A stretch of DNA of 64,000 nt, taken from the NCBI GenBank assembly GCA_032173965.1, contig CM063284.1, forward strand, positions 133,725,125-133,789,124. The letters run 5' to 3'. Made by a program: the position numbers and the translations under genes. Of the stretch, positions 13,041-26,760 are shown in pieces; position 1 is the stretch's first letter, and each line of letters begins with the position of its first letter. This DNA comes from Sitta carolinensis. Taxonomy: Eukaryota > Chordata > Aves > Passeriformes > Sittidae. The notes under the pieces were generated by a model. That model made no database searches, was not told the origin of the DNA, and saw only the letters and a list, made by a program, of their open reading frames with translations.

Positions 13041-16000
13041 CCAAGGGACTGGTGAAGGGCAGACTGCACCTCTTAACACTGTTTGCCTTCTCTAAGTAAA
13101 ATATTTATACTATATTAATAACGCATAGAAGTCTAGGGTTTTTCCTTTTTTTGAGGTGTCAGAAGAGTATGAAGTCAAACAACATATTAGTTTCTTGTGT
13201 CTGAAGATACTTTTGTATCTTCCGGTAACATTCTTGTGTACGATAAAACAGAAGATGTCCAGTAGCACATTATGACAATGTGAAAAAAATCTCTTAAACA
13301 AGGCATGTCTAGCATGTTTGTCAATATTTTTCAAAGCACTTCTTAGAACAGGTACTGGGCTGTTAGTAAGCAGGCTGATTTCAATTTTTGGGGCTGCAAA
13401 ATCTGAGCAGTTCAGTCATCCTACCTTTTGTTCTTTTCTGCAATGCCTCTATGTATAGAATTAGTGAGTACAATATGAAAGACTGTTGAATAACCCCAAA
13501 AATTGTTAGTGTGAGAAATGACAGGAGAGATGTTTTGAATTGCAAGGTTGTTTTTTGTGTAAATACACATTGCGCATCTAAGCTTTTTTATCATTATGAT
13601 TGCTGAGTAGCGATAAACACACGTATTTGAAGACAATACTTAAATGTTGCTCTTGAAAGGTAGTTTAAAAGAACCACCTACACTTACCACTTCAATTCTC
13701 TTTTTAATATCACTGGATTGCAGTGTTCCTGAAGAAGAGCAGACTGTCAGCCCTGAAGAGTGAAGCCGTATTTACAGATTGCCAGTAGCAAAGTGCAAGC
13801 TTCCCACAGAGCCCCATATGCTGATTTTTTAGGAACCAGCTTTCAGACAGTAGCTTAGTTTCTACATATATTTATCTCGCAATATCTATGAGTGGGCAGT
13901 GTGTTGTGGTACAGACTGATCTAAGTCAGCTGTCCACCTTCTCTTTTCCAGTCCTCTGATCCATACATTCCATTAACTTCCTATTGAAAAAGAATCATTC
14001 CCATAATTTCTTCTTCATGTTTTTTGACAGACATCTACTTAGAAATTAATATAGTAGATAGGATTATGACTTACTAGCTCATGTAGCTAATTATATTTCA
14101 TATTTTCATAACCTGATCCAGTGATTATATTTTAAGATTTTTCCTAAGTGAAATATGGGGTAATGAGTAGGTCTATTTTACTTGTGCTCAACTTTCGATG
14201 TGAATTTTTAAAGTTGCTTCATTTTCTCTAATGTTTACCATAAAATCAGCCATACACCCAGAATTCCAGACAACAGCAACTAGAATTAGAGCCAAACTGA
14301 AGTTCTTTTTTTGTTGCCTTTGAAAAATATTGTAACCAGAGAATTAAAAATAATTATAGAGAATATTTAGGAATTCCCATTTTTGGTAGGTTATTTTTCC
14401 ATTTTCCATTATATAAGTATCTTATTGGAGAATACATACAAAATTGAATGTTCTTTTGGTGCTGTGTTCATGGTTGTTAGGATCACTGATGTGGAACTTA
14501 TTGTTAGTATTTCTATTTGTTGAGAAATAATAGAGAAATCAAGCAAGGTTTATACCACAGGATTGTGTATCTAAAATTAGTTCCTCTCCATGAGCCCAGA
14601 ATGTAGAGATAGAAATAAAATTGGATATGATGCATTCTTACTCAATCTTTTACAGTCATATCCATGTAATGTGAGCATTTGTGCAGTGTGAGCTGATATT
14701 GTTGAATTGCGAAAGAATATGGGGTTATTTTTTATTTTGGAGAACAAAAATTTGTTTTAGTTTTATATTGATGCTGAATTTGTTTTAGAAGCAGATCTTT
14801 TTACTCCAAGTGTTTTAGGACTTTCCCAAATACTTAGGATTGAAAAATGACTGACAGTAGTTATCTAAGTCAGATTCTGAAGCTTTGAAACTAAACTGTC
14901 TGAATTATTGATCTGCAGCCCCCAGAGAGTGCAATGTACAGTGTTGGTAATAGCTAAGTGTGGAAATAAGTAGAAATGTGAATATAGCAGTAAACCCAGA
15001 CATTTTCAAGACTCTTGTTGCAGCATAGGTCTGTACAGTTTTTAACCACCATGAGAACTCCCAATATGGTTTGAAAAATAAGAATTTTATATTTTCAGCT
15101 TCCTCAGTAAGGGAAAAGTAAAAAATCTACAGGAGATAAACTCTGCTGAGAGCAATATCTCAAAGATTTTAGAAATTACAATGTTTGAAAATCAACATGT
15201 GAAAGTCCAAATTTTTTTTTTCAAGATCTGAAGACCAGAAAAAAATCAATCAAAATGAAAATATATGTAAATAAACAGACTTTGGAATAGTTTTCTTGTA
15301 AAATGAGTTTGACTTTTATTGCTTTTAGGATAAAATTCATCGATGACTCCATTTACTGAAGTTCATGATTCTCCAGGCCCACAAAAAATCTGGAAGGAGA
15401 GAAATTACAGTAATGAGAATTTAAGATCTGGAGACAAAGTTAGACTATAGTTATGTTCTAAAAAAATCTGCACATACTGTGCAAAAAACTATATATAACA
15501 TTTGTTTTTTTATTTTTAATTTTTTTTTTTTGGATCAGAATAAAGAAAATCTGTGATGTGTAAACAAAGTGTTTTGAGTAGCACGTAAAGTTTTGTCATC
15601 TTTTCAGCTTTTTACTGTCTATGTTTTTCCATCAGACAGTGTTTTCTGCAGCGATGCTGAGACCTTAACACGATAAAAATTAAATCTGACTAGAAAAAAG
15701 TCAAACTGATAGACTGAATTAAAAAAAATAAAGAATCCCATTACTTATTAATTTTTGAAAAAAGTTTTTAGATGGACTTGTCATTGCTGGGTGCTGACAA
15801 TTTTAATTTTTCCAATGTTCTGTGGCTCTACCATGAGATCAAGGAGGAATTCCATAACTGTTAATTTAATCCTTCTCTTCCATTATTTAAATTGTAACGC
15901 TGTCAAGTCTGTATTGTAGAAGATCACGATACACATTTTGTAGTACCAAAATCATTAAAGTTTAACAATTACAAATGTGTCTGAAACGTTAATCTGTGAA

Positions 16001-16739
16001 ATATAAGCCCCTGTGAAATTATGGCCAATCTTCTTCCACTGGAAATTACTCACTTCCTTGGAGCTCTGTAGAGGCTCATTTCACTGCAGAATCAGGATCT
16101 TGCTGTCTCAGCAACTTCCTGTTAGTTGGTTGTGCCTTTGGTAAGTCAGGGGGATAATTTTTAATGAATGTCACTGACCCTTCCTTGAGGAAATGATAAT
16201 AATGCTGTTCAGTAGTAGGTAAGTGAATTGTACCTAATAGAAACATGCGTCAGAGACTTTTTTTTCCAAATTATAATATGGAGCATTTTATGGTCAGTGG
16301 CACAGGGCAGGATTAATTTATTGTATGCATTTTACCCAAGAGAGTAAAAATGACAATTAATTTTCTTTGTCATGCTTCTTCCTTAGTTTTTCTCTTTCTT
16401 TTAATGGAGCACAGGCCTTGGGCATGTTATCTTTGTTTGCATGCATTGATATTTTGTTCACAGAATACGGATATATGTACAAGTATTGTATTTATTATAC
16501 ATCTATTATTTATTTATTATATTTTATTGTACATCTATGGTTTATTAAATACTTTAATGAAAAGGTATTTAACATGATACAGGGATGTCTAAAAAGGCCT
16601 TAAACTATCAAAATATTTTTCTAATAAAAGAAACTCATTTAGGATATTAATTTACTAAATTGTAATTAAACTACGAAAATACCAAAAATTTGTTTTGAAG
16701 TAGAATTAAGAGAATTACTTTATTTCTCTGGTTACTTTT

Positions 16740-16776
16740 TAGTTTAATAACATGATGACATCATGTTATTAAACTA
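16740..16776. repeat. Near-perfect palindrome, 18-bp arms, 1-nt centre
   Basis: The left arm TAGTTTAATAACATGATG and right arm CATCATGTTATTAAACTA are exact reverse complements around a single A. Such a structure could extrude as a cruciform or fold as an RNA hairpin in the pre-mRNA. No coding sequence or known repeat family was recognised here. Confidence 0.95.
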
Positions 16777-17020
16777 CTCCTCCATTGTGTAATGAAGTTT
16801 TCAGATGGTTTTAATACTCTTCTGACTTATTCCTTTCTATGCTGTGTCCACATAGAAACAAACATTGCTTTCCTAGTCCTTGATCCCATTATAATCTCAC
16901 TTATTTTATATTCTTGTGCTGTTCAAGAAGCTCTACCCTTTTAAAGAGATATCCAGCAGTTAAATTCAGAAAGCCCATAAATTTTAACTATATGAATAAT
17001 TTCTAGACTGTGTTAATGAA

Positions 17021-17034
17021 TTTTTTTTTTTTTT
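17021..17034. repeat. Poly(T) run of 14
   Basis: Fourteen T residues followed directly by GGGCCACGTGGCACGC. It could be the reversed poly(A) tail of a retroposed sequence, but the adjoining sequence was not identified and no target-site duplication was found. Confidence 0.6.
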
Positions 17035-20000
17035 GGGCCACGTGGCACGCTTCCACATTGGTGTTCGGGTAACACCTGATGTTGTCAGGGTAGACTAGAC
17101 AAAGTCTCTAAACTGCACTTTTCATAATTTTGTAGCCAAATAATTGTCATTTTAAAATGACATGCATAGCCAGAAGAGATTAGCATTAAGGAATATAAAT
17201 ATTAGAGAAGTTACACAATAAATCGCATGTAAAAGGTTGTAAGTGATGCTGAAAAAACCCCTGTCATTCACTTTGAAATTATATTGCCTAATGGAAATCT
17301 GGGTCTGGGACATAAAAATGTGTTACATTTATCATAACACCACAGCTAAAAATATAGAGTTAGAAAATGTAAGTAGTAGATGACTTAGTAATATGATCCA
17401 CATATTAAAATAGTTAGTACCTGGATGTCAGGAAAAGTGTGACTTGCCAGAAGGCACTTAGTCATCCAGTGAATCCATTAACAGCACCATTTGGCAAGAA
17501 ATTGAAATTTTCTATAACACTGTCATATCATATCATCTGAGGTGCATCATTTACTTAGAGACTGTCACTCTTTTCTGTTTAATACAGTGTCTGTGAGCTT
17601 TTCAACTACCAAAATAAAAATATTCATAAAATCTCGCTAATGCCAATATATTATTAATATTATTCTGACTTCCTGACTCCTATGCATTATGAATTCTTAT
17701 GGAAGTCATATTTTCAAAATCTACAAGTGTAATTAACATTTCATGTTTCTAGAATTGTGCAGACATTCACCTACTATTATTTTGTTCACTTTAGAAAAAT
17801 TGGTATTATTGTACAAAAAGCTAAAATAACATAAACCAGTCAGAGTCAAGGAATGCAAACAATTAATCAGGTATTCCAAGTATTTAATCATTGAGCTCAT
17901 ATCAGGATTCTAAAATTCACTGGTAACAACAGTATGTAATTAAGGTTCTTATGTATGTACATATTTACCAAATCAAGACCTAGCAGGAGGGAGAAGATTG
18001 ACTGGCACATCACTTCAGAGTCTGTTAAATTTAAAGTAGGATTCAAAACTACATCTTGGGAAAGTTCTGCTAGTGCAGCAGTGCCAACAAAAGTGTGCAA
18101 TATTTTTAAGGGCAGCAGCTCATATTGTATTCCTAGATGAATATACATTTTTCCCTTAAAAAGTTAAGCACTTATAGTAAAAGTGTGCGGTTGTATTTCA
18201 GAATTAGGAATGACTGAAATTGCTCTACTAGATCTCTGTGGCTATTGTGTATAACTGTTGATCCAGAAGTGATTGGTATTTTTATGGTTTAATTTCTCTT
18301 AGCTGCTTGAGTTTTATTATTTTGAAGGAGTGTGGCCTACAGTATCAAATTATTCCATCTCTGGCAGCAATTTAAAAAAACTTTGATGTTCTAATCATCC
18401 CTGTTACATGTGTTGATTCATGTATTTTTCCCTGACACTACTTCATTTCAATATTTGTTTTCCAGATAAAGGCTTATATTCATATAATTCAGGTAAATTT
18501 TCAGCATGCCAGAAATGCTTATTGCTTCCATATACGTGCAAAATTTAATTTGATATTTTATTGGTGTGCTTTTGCTACCTATTGTGCAGATACTACAATG
18601 CATAAAAGTTCTTTGGCTTTTCTTGTCTGCTTTTCAGTAATAGGTCTTTTGTTGGCTTTCTTTCTCTATTCTTAGCATCTCGGTATTGATATTGGAGCAA
18701 TTTTGTAACACCGTACTTGCTTTGCTTGCCTTTATTTTAGGTAGAGCTATGGTAGGAAAACTGTAGTGAGCTTTATTAAATATGCTAAGAAAATGCTATT
18801 TTGCTTAAACTGGATTGAAAGGAATGCTATTATATTACAGCTGTTATGAGAAATAGTGTAAGTATTTTTAGAATACAGACATGGGTTAAGTGAAGTACTA
18901 GCAAAATCAGCATTTGCACTGGTATATATTTTTACATTTTCCTGTTGATATAAATCCCCCATTACAAATCCAGCTCTATCTGAGGAATTTGCCTTAATTA
19001 ATAATAAGTAAATTAATAGCATACATTTTTTACCAACTTAAATTTTGTAGTGAATTTCATTTGGGACTTTTTTCAGTTTTAATTATTGGAATCTCTTTGA
19101 GAATTGGTTCAACTAATTATCTTTTAGTTTTGTTTAAAAAATGAAACTTGCCTTGTTATGATAATAGATCCATATTGCAGTGGAGAGAAACAAAACACCC
19201 TTAGAGCAGAACTTTCTTGAGAGCAGTACTAATAAAATCCATTTTCCATTTCATCTAATGTCTTTCTCCCATATTTCTTCTACTCCTTTCTCTCCTTAAA
19301 TAATCCCACATTCTTCTCGTGTTTTATGATATCTTCACAAGTTCAGTGTGGCATCTGTGGACTAGCACACATGGATTAGATGCAAATTTTAGCTGGATAA
19401 ATTTTGGTTTTGGTTAAAGACTTCTAATTTGTATCTCTTTCTCTATCCAGAAGTTCTCTCTCTGTCTTTTATCTTTCTCATCTACCCTATTCTAACCATT
19501 TTCAAAGATCTGTAGGAATTCAATAGAATTTGATATTTATACTCCTCTGCCAGTGTAGATGAAATTGGTCAAAAGCTCTAAACCCCACTGTTATGTGCAG
19601 GATGATAAAGTGACAGATTGACATGGAGACAGCAGGACTGCATGAGAAGGTAGCTCGCACTAAGAACCCCTGGGCACAGGCTGGATCAGAGAGCAAATTC
19701 TTAAAACAGTTGTTATGAGACTCTTTTGGGGTTGCTTATCTGTCAGTTTTGAACACAGGAGAAATGCAGGCAATGCTAAGTGACTTTAAGTGGTTGTGAA
19801 GGCCTTCTGTGAGCTCCAGGGAAGGAACTGCAAGCATGCTTCACTACCCTTTGTTGCCCCAAGGAGTCCACAAAACCTTGTAAAAGCTTCCTGCATTGTA
19901 AGGGACAGGACTGGGAGCTTGGTCTGCTTTCCTTTTCCTCTTTTTCTTTCTCCACAAAAAAAAGCACAGAATTACTGAGCCATAAGGTTGTCACTTTCTT

Positions 20001-20392
20001 CTGTATGTAGGCTGACTCACACTGATTTTATTTCTCATTCTATCCCTTTTCCTGGTTCATTTTGATAACTATGTTGGTTGGTCATATGCACTTTAGTAGA
20101 GATTTGAACCTCCTGTGTTAGTCTTCTCTTGAGGTCTATTAGAAATGTCTGTGTGGAGTATATGAAGCACAGAAGGTATTTTTTTATTATTTCCTCTGTG
20201 TATTAATAAGAGAGTGAAGAAAAGCTGTGTGCCCACTTCAGTTGTCATGTGGAAGGCAGAAGGTTTTTTGAAACCCTCCACAGATTTTTGTTGCTTTGTA
20301 AGAAAATACTTGTATTTGCATATTATTCCATTCATCTGGGAGACTTCCAATTATTTAGAATGTTGTTATGGAGGGAAATGTGATTCTGGTGA

Positions 20393-20540
20393 AATAGAAT
20401 AGAATGTTCCTGTTGGCAGGGACCTACCACAGTTATCTAGTCCAGGAGCTCAACCATTCAGTGCTGACCAAAAGATAAAGCATGTTATTAAATATGTTGT
20501 CCAAATGCTTTTTACACACTGACAGGCTTGGGAAAACCAA
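20393..20540 (-). mobile_element. CR1 LINE 3' fragment (-)
   Basis: The sequence begins AATAGAATAGAATGTTCCTG, followed by GGCAGGGACCTACCACAG, ATCTAGTCCAGGAGCTCA, GCTGACCAAAAGATAAAGCA and ACACTGACAGGCTTGGG. This is the reverse complement of the CR1 3' region as seen across bird genomes, so the element runs on the - strand. The right limit is approximate. Confidence 0.85.
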
Positions 20541-23500
20541 AGAATATTCTGTAAACATTTTTTCAATTGTCCCCATATTAATTTTATTTAGAAACTGTTA
20601 AACCAACACTGCATCCCTTGAAAAGTTTACAAAAAACTGTTTCATTCATGAAACTGGATGAAACACCTCATTTTTTTCCTTTAAATTATTCATCCCTGAG
20701 GATAAAAAATGGAAATGTTTTTAAACTAAGAAACTACTGTATTGTGAATTCCTTTTCCATGTAATAGAAAGTAAAAATGCAAATAGTAAAAAATTAAATA
20801 GAACGGACTTGCTAGATGGAAATTGAAAATAATGGTCCTAATGATTTTAGGTGATGGGGTTTTTCCCCAACCCTGCAATGGAAGCTACTGCAAGTGCTGT
20901 GAACTTCCAGTTCTTCTGTGCACAAGTTCTCACAGAGCTGTTGTGCTGGCTGAGGTGGTGGCCAGAGCAGCATTGTAGGGAAGGAGTAGGGAGGTGTGGA
21001 GGGGCAGGAGGATGCTGAACTGAACTTTCACAAGTTCTGATGGGGAGGTTTTCTGCTGTCCCCAAGGAAAACTCCCCCCTGAAAAATGTTATTGATAATT
21101 TAAGGCTGTTAAACCCAAACTTGCTGAATGGAAAAAAATATATATTTTGATTTCACTGGGGCTAGGGTCATGCTAAATTAAGGCATTTTTGAGGGTTACA
21201 GTAGCATGGGGTCTATTTTGTCTTCAGTCCATAAGTGTAATAATTGTTAATCTAGGAGGAAGAGACTTTTTCAAAGTCTGTAATTACCATCTATTAGTAC
21301 CCAGTTTTCAGACTAAAGGGGACTAATACCTCCAATAAAATTCTATAAATGAACTACATATCAGTGGAATGGCATCAAAGAAAAAGTTAACTACAGGCAA
21401 ACCATTGGCACCAATGCATTCATTTAATGTATACAGTATCCTGGAATATAAGATTTTTACTGAATTCTGAATTTATTCAAGAATGGATTTAAACTCCTTG
21501 CTCTGAATTTTAGGACCATATTTTATAATGTATATGTCAAAGAGTTTATGATATTGACTAAATACTAAATAACAGTTTAATTCACAATATTTATTTGCAA
21601 TAATTTGTGAGAGGCTTCAATGTCACATTTCCCAGCTGAAATATGAATTGCTCTTTCTTTTTTTTTGTAATCAATGGTCCAAATTTCTTAATGAAATAGT
21701 ATTTTGAAAAGACATGGCTAAGGTGGGACAGTGCCTAAATCTTCACATTTATATTGTCAATAGGTTGCAAATAAAATTGCCATCTAAAATTAATATACAG
21801 CTGATGAAATTACTCTTGCAAAAGTTCCAAGAAATGTTAAACTAATCTGCCAGCAATCATAGTGACATTTCAAGTACTCGGTTCAATAAAAGATTTTGAC
21901 CTAAGCATTTTCTAGTTTGTTCCCTTTCTGAAGTTAATGGAAGATGTTTTAAATACGTATAATCTTATTCCTTTGCAGAAGTTATATATTCCAGGCATTA
22001 GTTCTTGACATTACAAATTTAATTGACATACCATTGCTTTCTTTCTTTCGTCCTTCTTGAAAACAGTGATTGACAAAGATAAAACCAAGTAATTGTTCTC
22101 CTTTGAATTTCTTCTGGCTTCTTTGCCATCATTTAAATTTGCATTTGTAAACAAATGAAAAATAATATACTTAAACGTGATTTTTTTTTTCAATTGGTTT
22201 AAGTGTGTTAGTAGTCAGGGCTGGCTTGTATCAGCTTGAGGAGATAGAATAGATGATCTGAGCTGAACAAGCTTCATATCTTATCTTACTGATTAAGCTT
22301 TCATATTTAAGGATGTCAGGTATTACAAGAGACTCTCCTCTTTGCAGTGGCAGACAGTTTGAGAAATCACTGAAATCTGATTCTTCCCTTGCTTTTATCC
22401 TTTTTCTACTCCCATCCATTGGGCAGGTCTCAACCCTGGCCCATTCACTTTCTCTTGCCCTGGCTCTTCCCTGAAGCTCGGATCTCTAGATCCTGGAAGA
22501 TGATGTGGAGCTGAGGAATTAGGTGAATCTGGAGCAGGTGGATGTGGCTTGAGAAGACAGACAGAGAGAGAAAAAACCCTGTCTTTTATACCTGTGGTCT
22601 GTTGAAGCTTCTTAATCTCTTTTTCTGCCAGATGTATCCTGTGACTACAACAATATATAATTTTAGCTCTACAGCTGGGAAGTCTAGAGCCCGCTGTCAC
22701 AACAGCTGACTATTTTCATCCTCAAAGATGCAAATATCTCCTCCTGAATACAGAATATAATATTCTAAAAATATGTTAAAGCAGATGTACTTAGCTGTAA
22801 ATATAAACATAAATAAAAAGCAACCTCAGTTGTAATTAATTAGATTCATTCATAAGAATGAATTAGTTGATGAGTAAATGACATCTATTCAAATCATAGT
22901 TGATTCAGCCTTTTTACATGTTTCGTGATGAAAACCTTTCCAAGCAGCCACGTGATGAGCAGCAGCAAACTCAATTGCCCTCATCTTCCCATTCCACAAT
23001 CCTCTCTCTGATGGAACCTGGGTGACATTATTGGCCTCTCTGCACAGCAGCCACAGACCCACTGCCAGATCAGTGTCAGGGTTGCCAAAAGACAGGATCC
23101 CACTGCTTTGCACTCCTTTTGGGGGCTTTTGTCTTTCAGGTCCCAGCCAAACCCCTGCCAGCTAGTAGGGCTCTCTTGCTTAGTGTTTGGTCACAAATGT
23201 TGTCCTCATTTAATAACCTGGATTTGAATCTGTGGCTAAGAAGAATGGAGCCTAATCCTTCTTGCTCACTGGCATGTATGTCGCTACACCAGTAGAAGGT
23301 TCGCCTGGAAATGGCAATGGGACAGCATCACAGGTGGAAGGGATGCTTCCTTTGGGGAAAAAGAGAGACTGGGCCTTTCCTTTGTAATACTATAATTAAG
23401 AAAATAATCAGAGGAGGTAGAAACCTTTTCCTTAATTTCTGCCCTCATCTTCCAGGTTTTCTTGAGTGCTAGTTGTCATCACTTGCTTGTCATTTTTTTT

Positions 23501-25456
23501 TAAGAGAAAAACTTCATTTGTTATTTCTTGAATTCAAAGATACTTGTCCCCTACTCATTGTAGAATGTCTATTTCTAAAATTTTATAATAAATTACTGCT
23601 ACTGTATGATAATTGCATGTCTTTCTCTGAAATAATTTTAATTTCCTATTTGTGAGGAAAGCATCAACCTTGAGTGTAATTAAATAACCACAAAGAACAT
23701 TTCTTTACTGAAATTGCATAAAATATTGGCAGGCTATATTGTTTTCTAAGAATTAGCACATATCACACATACACCATTTTTTAGTTGAATACGTTTTAAG
23801 CTGAGAAATTTTTATCCTCAAAGAAATAGTCTTCAGTCTAGATCACAAATTCATACACCCACATCTTAACTGCTGCAGTGACTTCTGACTTCTCATAAAA
23901 GGCACAGAAGAAATAGAAAATATGCAAACAAATTCAGCAGAGCAATCAGAAGTATGGAATGGTTTGCACATGTGTAGGAGCCAAAGAATGATATTTCAGC
24001 TCAAAAAAATGTAAGCCAAAGAGACAACTGTAGAAGAACACAGAATACTGATTCATGCTTCTCAGGATACAAAAGCTCGGAGGGCATTGTCTGAGATAAT
24101 ATAATAGAAATAAAATATAGGGAAGTTGATTTCACACAATGCATACTCAAACTGCAGAATTTACTGACATAGAATATTTCAGAGGCCAAGAGCATATTTT
24201 GACTAAACATGAGTTTATATGAATTTGTGGAGAATAAGTTGAATACTTATTGTAAACAGATGGCTCAGGAGAAGTCTCAGATCTTGTAAGCACATTTTTT
24301 CTACTAAAGAAGGACCTTCCACCATCCTCTAGTGGTCCTCGACAGGCTAAAAAATTACAGCAGTTCTTATAATTCAAGCAATTTCTAAAGTTTCTTTAAA
24401 CTGAAAACTCTTTATTTTTGTCAACCCCCCTCTTAGTACATGTTCTCCCAGTTTTCTGTTGGGAAAGGAGGGTAGACATCCTTCTGTATGTACCAGTCAC
24501 TCAAATACAGCATTAAGATTGCTTTGTCCTCAGCTCCTTTAGGTTTACTCCAAGTTTTTTACTGATACTTTTGTGTCTACATTTTTCAGAAAAATTGTCC
24601 TGGGGCAGAAAAAAAAAAATCTTGCATGTGATTGAAGGTGTGGTGGCAAATAAATTTCCTGCCTTCTAATTATCCATTTTTAGATGGCCAGAAACTTACA
24701 GACACACCATCTTGCTGAAGAACAGGGATTTTTTTCACATTTAAAAGAAGTAAATGAATAATTATCAGTCACATGCCAGTGTTTAACCCTGAAGTCAGCA
24801 ATCAAATACTGTTTAAAAGATGCCACAGAACACCAAAGTAAATTTAGGCTGAACAAAACCTGACATATTTACTTGTCCTGTGTGACCTACATTTGGGCTC
24901 AAATTGTGGCAGTAGAATCTGCTTTTGCCAGCTCAGCTCTAGCTATTTTGGAAGGAATACATTTAATAGTTTGCTTGTGTTCCATGGCACGCTATATGTG
25001 TGAAGCTTTTTCTCCTGATAATCTTCATTAAGAACTCAAAGAAAATACTACATGCATTTAATATTATTGCTATTAATAACCTTCCTGTTACTCAGAGACT
25101 TTGGGGAGGGATGGTGCCTTGTGTATGAAAACTTGAAAGATGAACACTGTGATGCCAGTTTTTGTCTGGAAGGAATACAAGTATCTGTGTATATAGAATG
25201 AATATAAAATATAAAAAATATGTCATAAAATGTTGTGGAGATGTATTTCAGCATTTCATTTCACTTTAAAGATTTAGCTGAAATAATTGGTGCAGTCATA
25301 TATGTGCAATAATTACAACATGAATAATTACCTTTTTATGCTGATATTAATGCTTCATGGTCTAGTATGAAATCCATACATTTATTTAAGCATTATTGAG
25401 AGAGGATGGTTTTAACTTACAGGAAGGAAAACAATACCTCTCTTTTCTTTTTCCAG

Positions 25457-25525
25457 GATCCAAAAGAATCAGTGACAGTGAAGTCTCTGATTATGACTGT
25501 GATGACGGAATTGGTGTTGTTTCAG
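25457..25525 (+). CDS. RIMS2: RIMS2 exon: acidic segment after C2A
   Basis: A 69-nt exon. Its first 2 bases complete Arg (A|GA) and its last base G starts an Asp codon. It encodes SKRISDSEVSDYDCDDGIGV followed by VS. The ISDSEVSDYD...DDGIGVV stretch is a RIM-family signature just downstream of C2A. The acceptor is TCTTTTTCCAG and the donor TTTCAG|GTACTA. The small size, acidic and Ser-rich content, and non-symmetric phases (1 in, 1 out in bases carried) suggest an obligatory linker exon. Confidence 0.95.
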
Positions 25526-26093
25526 GTACTAATGTTTAAATTTACTTGTTCATGTTCAGTAGAAATATTTGTTATTTATAGTTTATTATGAATTTTTGCA
25601 ATGTTTTTCTGATGAAAAATAAGTGGAACTTAAGTATATATTTTTCTAAGAGACACAAAAAATATTATGCATAATGCATATTAATCTCTAAAATTACTAA
25701 TGGGGGAAAAAAGTCAGTGTATGAATGTCCATATTGATTTTATAAAATTATACAAGTAGCTCAAAGGTAGCGTTTTTAATAAATGTCAAGTGTTAATTTA
25801 ATTTTTTTGACAGACATTCGTGGTTGATATATCCTGTAAAATTTCATGATGGAATAATAACACTGCCAAAGGTTTGAAATATGAATGTTTAAGGCAGGAC
25901 AAGAGATGGCAGATAATCTGTTTCCCTAAGTATTGGAATTGAGCCTATTTGAGAAAAAAGTTATCTTGTCAATGACTATGTATCCTCTTCTCAGAGAAAA
26001 GGTAATACTAGATAAAAAATAATCACAGCTGAAAACAGTAACATCATAATCATATGCTTTTGATGACTAAAACAGAGAATATATTTAAGATTA

Positions 26094-26137
26094 TGGAATC
26101 ATGGACATTTTTAGGTTGGATCAAGTCCAACTGCTAG
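26094..26137 (-). mobile_element. CR1 LINE 3' end (-), left piece split by an LTR
   Basis: TGGAATCATGGACATTTTTA, GGTTGGATCAAGTCCAACTG and CTAG match the antisense CR1 3' terminus ('gaatcatggaatc...ggttggaaaagacc...caagtccaactg'). The element resumes at 26580 after the inserted LTR. Confidence 0.75.
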
Positions 26138-26579
26138 TGATGCCTTAAGTTTTATCTTTTATATTTTTTAGATTCTGTGCTGTTTTGGTGAGTATTTTAA
26201 GTTTCATATTAAGTGCTACTAAGCTCTCTTCTCATAGTAGAGAGACAAAACAATTCCTTCTCTAGTTTGGTACCAAGGACAACTCTCATGCCCTAGAACA
26301 AAAACAACTGTAAAGTGAGAAGAAAAATAAGGAGGATGGAGCTTCATAACCTGAAGCTATGGTTGGACAATTAACTCCAATGTGCTAATGGACCAGAACT
26401 TATAAAAGTGTGAGACGTCGTGATCGGTCGTCCATTCTGGGGGGCATCTTGGGTGTGGCCTTGTGCTGGGCTGGCTCTTGTGCAGCCCAGGTGTACCCAT
26501 TGAGGCCTTTTAGTAAATTCCTTCTTTATCCTTTTGCTCTGTCTAGTCTCTGTTCCAGGTCAGCCTCCAGAAAGCATCA
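26138..26579 (+). mobile_element. Solo LTR of an avian endogenous retrovirus, 442 bp
   Basis: The segment starts TGATGC and ends GCATCA, which are perfect 6-bp inverted ends with the retroviral TG...CA rule. It is flanked on both sides by CTAG (26134-26137 and 26580-26583), a 4-bp target duplication. A TATAAAAG box lies at 26401-26408 and an AGTAAA polyadenylation-like signal at 26512-26517, so the LTR reads on the + strand. No internal gag, pol or env region is present, which is the usual result of LTR-LTR recombination. A 4-bp duplication is typical of gammaretrovirus-like (ERV1) integration; the class is an inference. The LTR sits inside a CR1 copy and is therefore younger than it. Confidence 0.88.
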
Positions 26580-26760
26580 CTAGAACTGCAAAACCCACTA
26601 CTAAACCTTGTCCCTGAGTCCCACAGCCACACATCTTTTAAATACTTGCAGGAATGTCGACTCCACCCTTCCCTGGGGAGCCTGCTCCACTGCTTACAAC
26701 TCTCTCAGGAAGACATCTTTCCCAGTATCCCATCCAAACGAGGCTGCTGAGCCACCTTTA
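26580..26760 (-). mobile_element. CR1 LINE (-), right piece after the LTR insertion
   Basis: It contains CACTACTAAACCTTGTCCCT, ACATCTTTTAAATACTTGCA, GGAATGTCGACTCCACCCTT, CCCTGGGGAGCCTGCTCCA and CCAGTATCCCATCCAAACG. This is the antisense CR1 order expected directly after 'caagtccaactg' of the left piece. The right border is approximate. A 102-codon open frame starting at 26608 lies mainly in this repeat and is not a gene. Confidence 0.85.

Larger units (their letters stand above)
10657..25456 (+). other. RIMS2: RIMS2 intron, 14.8 kb
   Basis: The largest intron in the window. Recognised contents: an A+C-rich, nearly G-free block at 11358-11510; an old CR1 3' end at about 12915-13040; a 37-bp near-perfect palindrome at 16740-16776; a 14-nt T run at 17021-17034; and a CR1 piece on the - strand at 20393-20540. 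Patches of higher GC at about 19560-19960, 20850-21070, 22400-22700 and 22920-23130 look like old insertions but were not identified. No exon was recognised, and the flanking exons join cleanly across it (Gln-Arg-Ser-Lys-Arg). Confidence 0.8.

Noticed and set aside
17021..17100. Poly(T) plus GGGCCACGTGGCACGC as a processed pseudogene or small-RNA retrocopy
   Set aside because: The adjoining sequence was not recognised as any transcript and no target duplication was found.
26138..26579. Full endogenous provirus with coding genes
   Set aside because: Only one LTR is present with direct target duplications on either side, so it is a solo LTR; no gag, pol or env sequence adjoins it.
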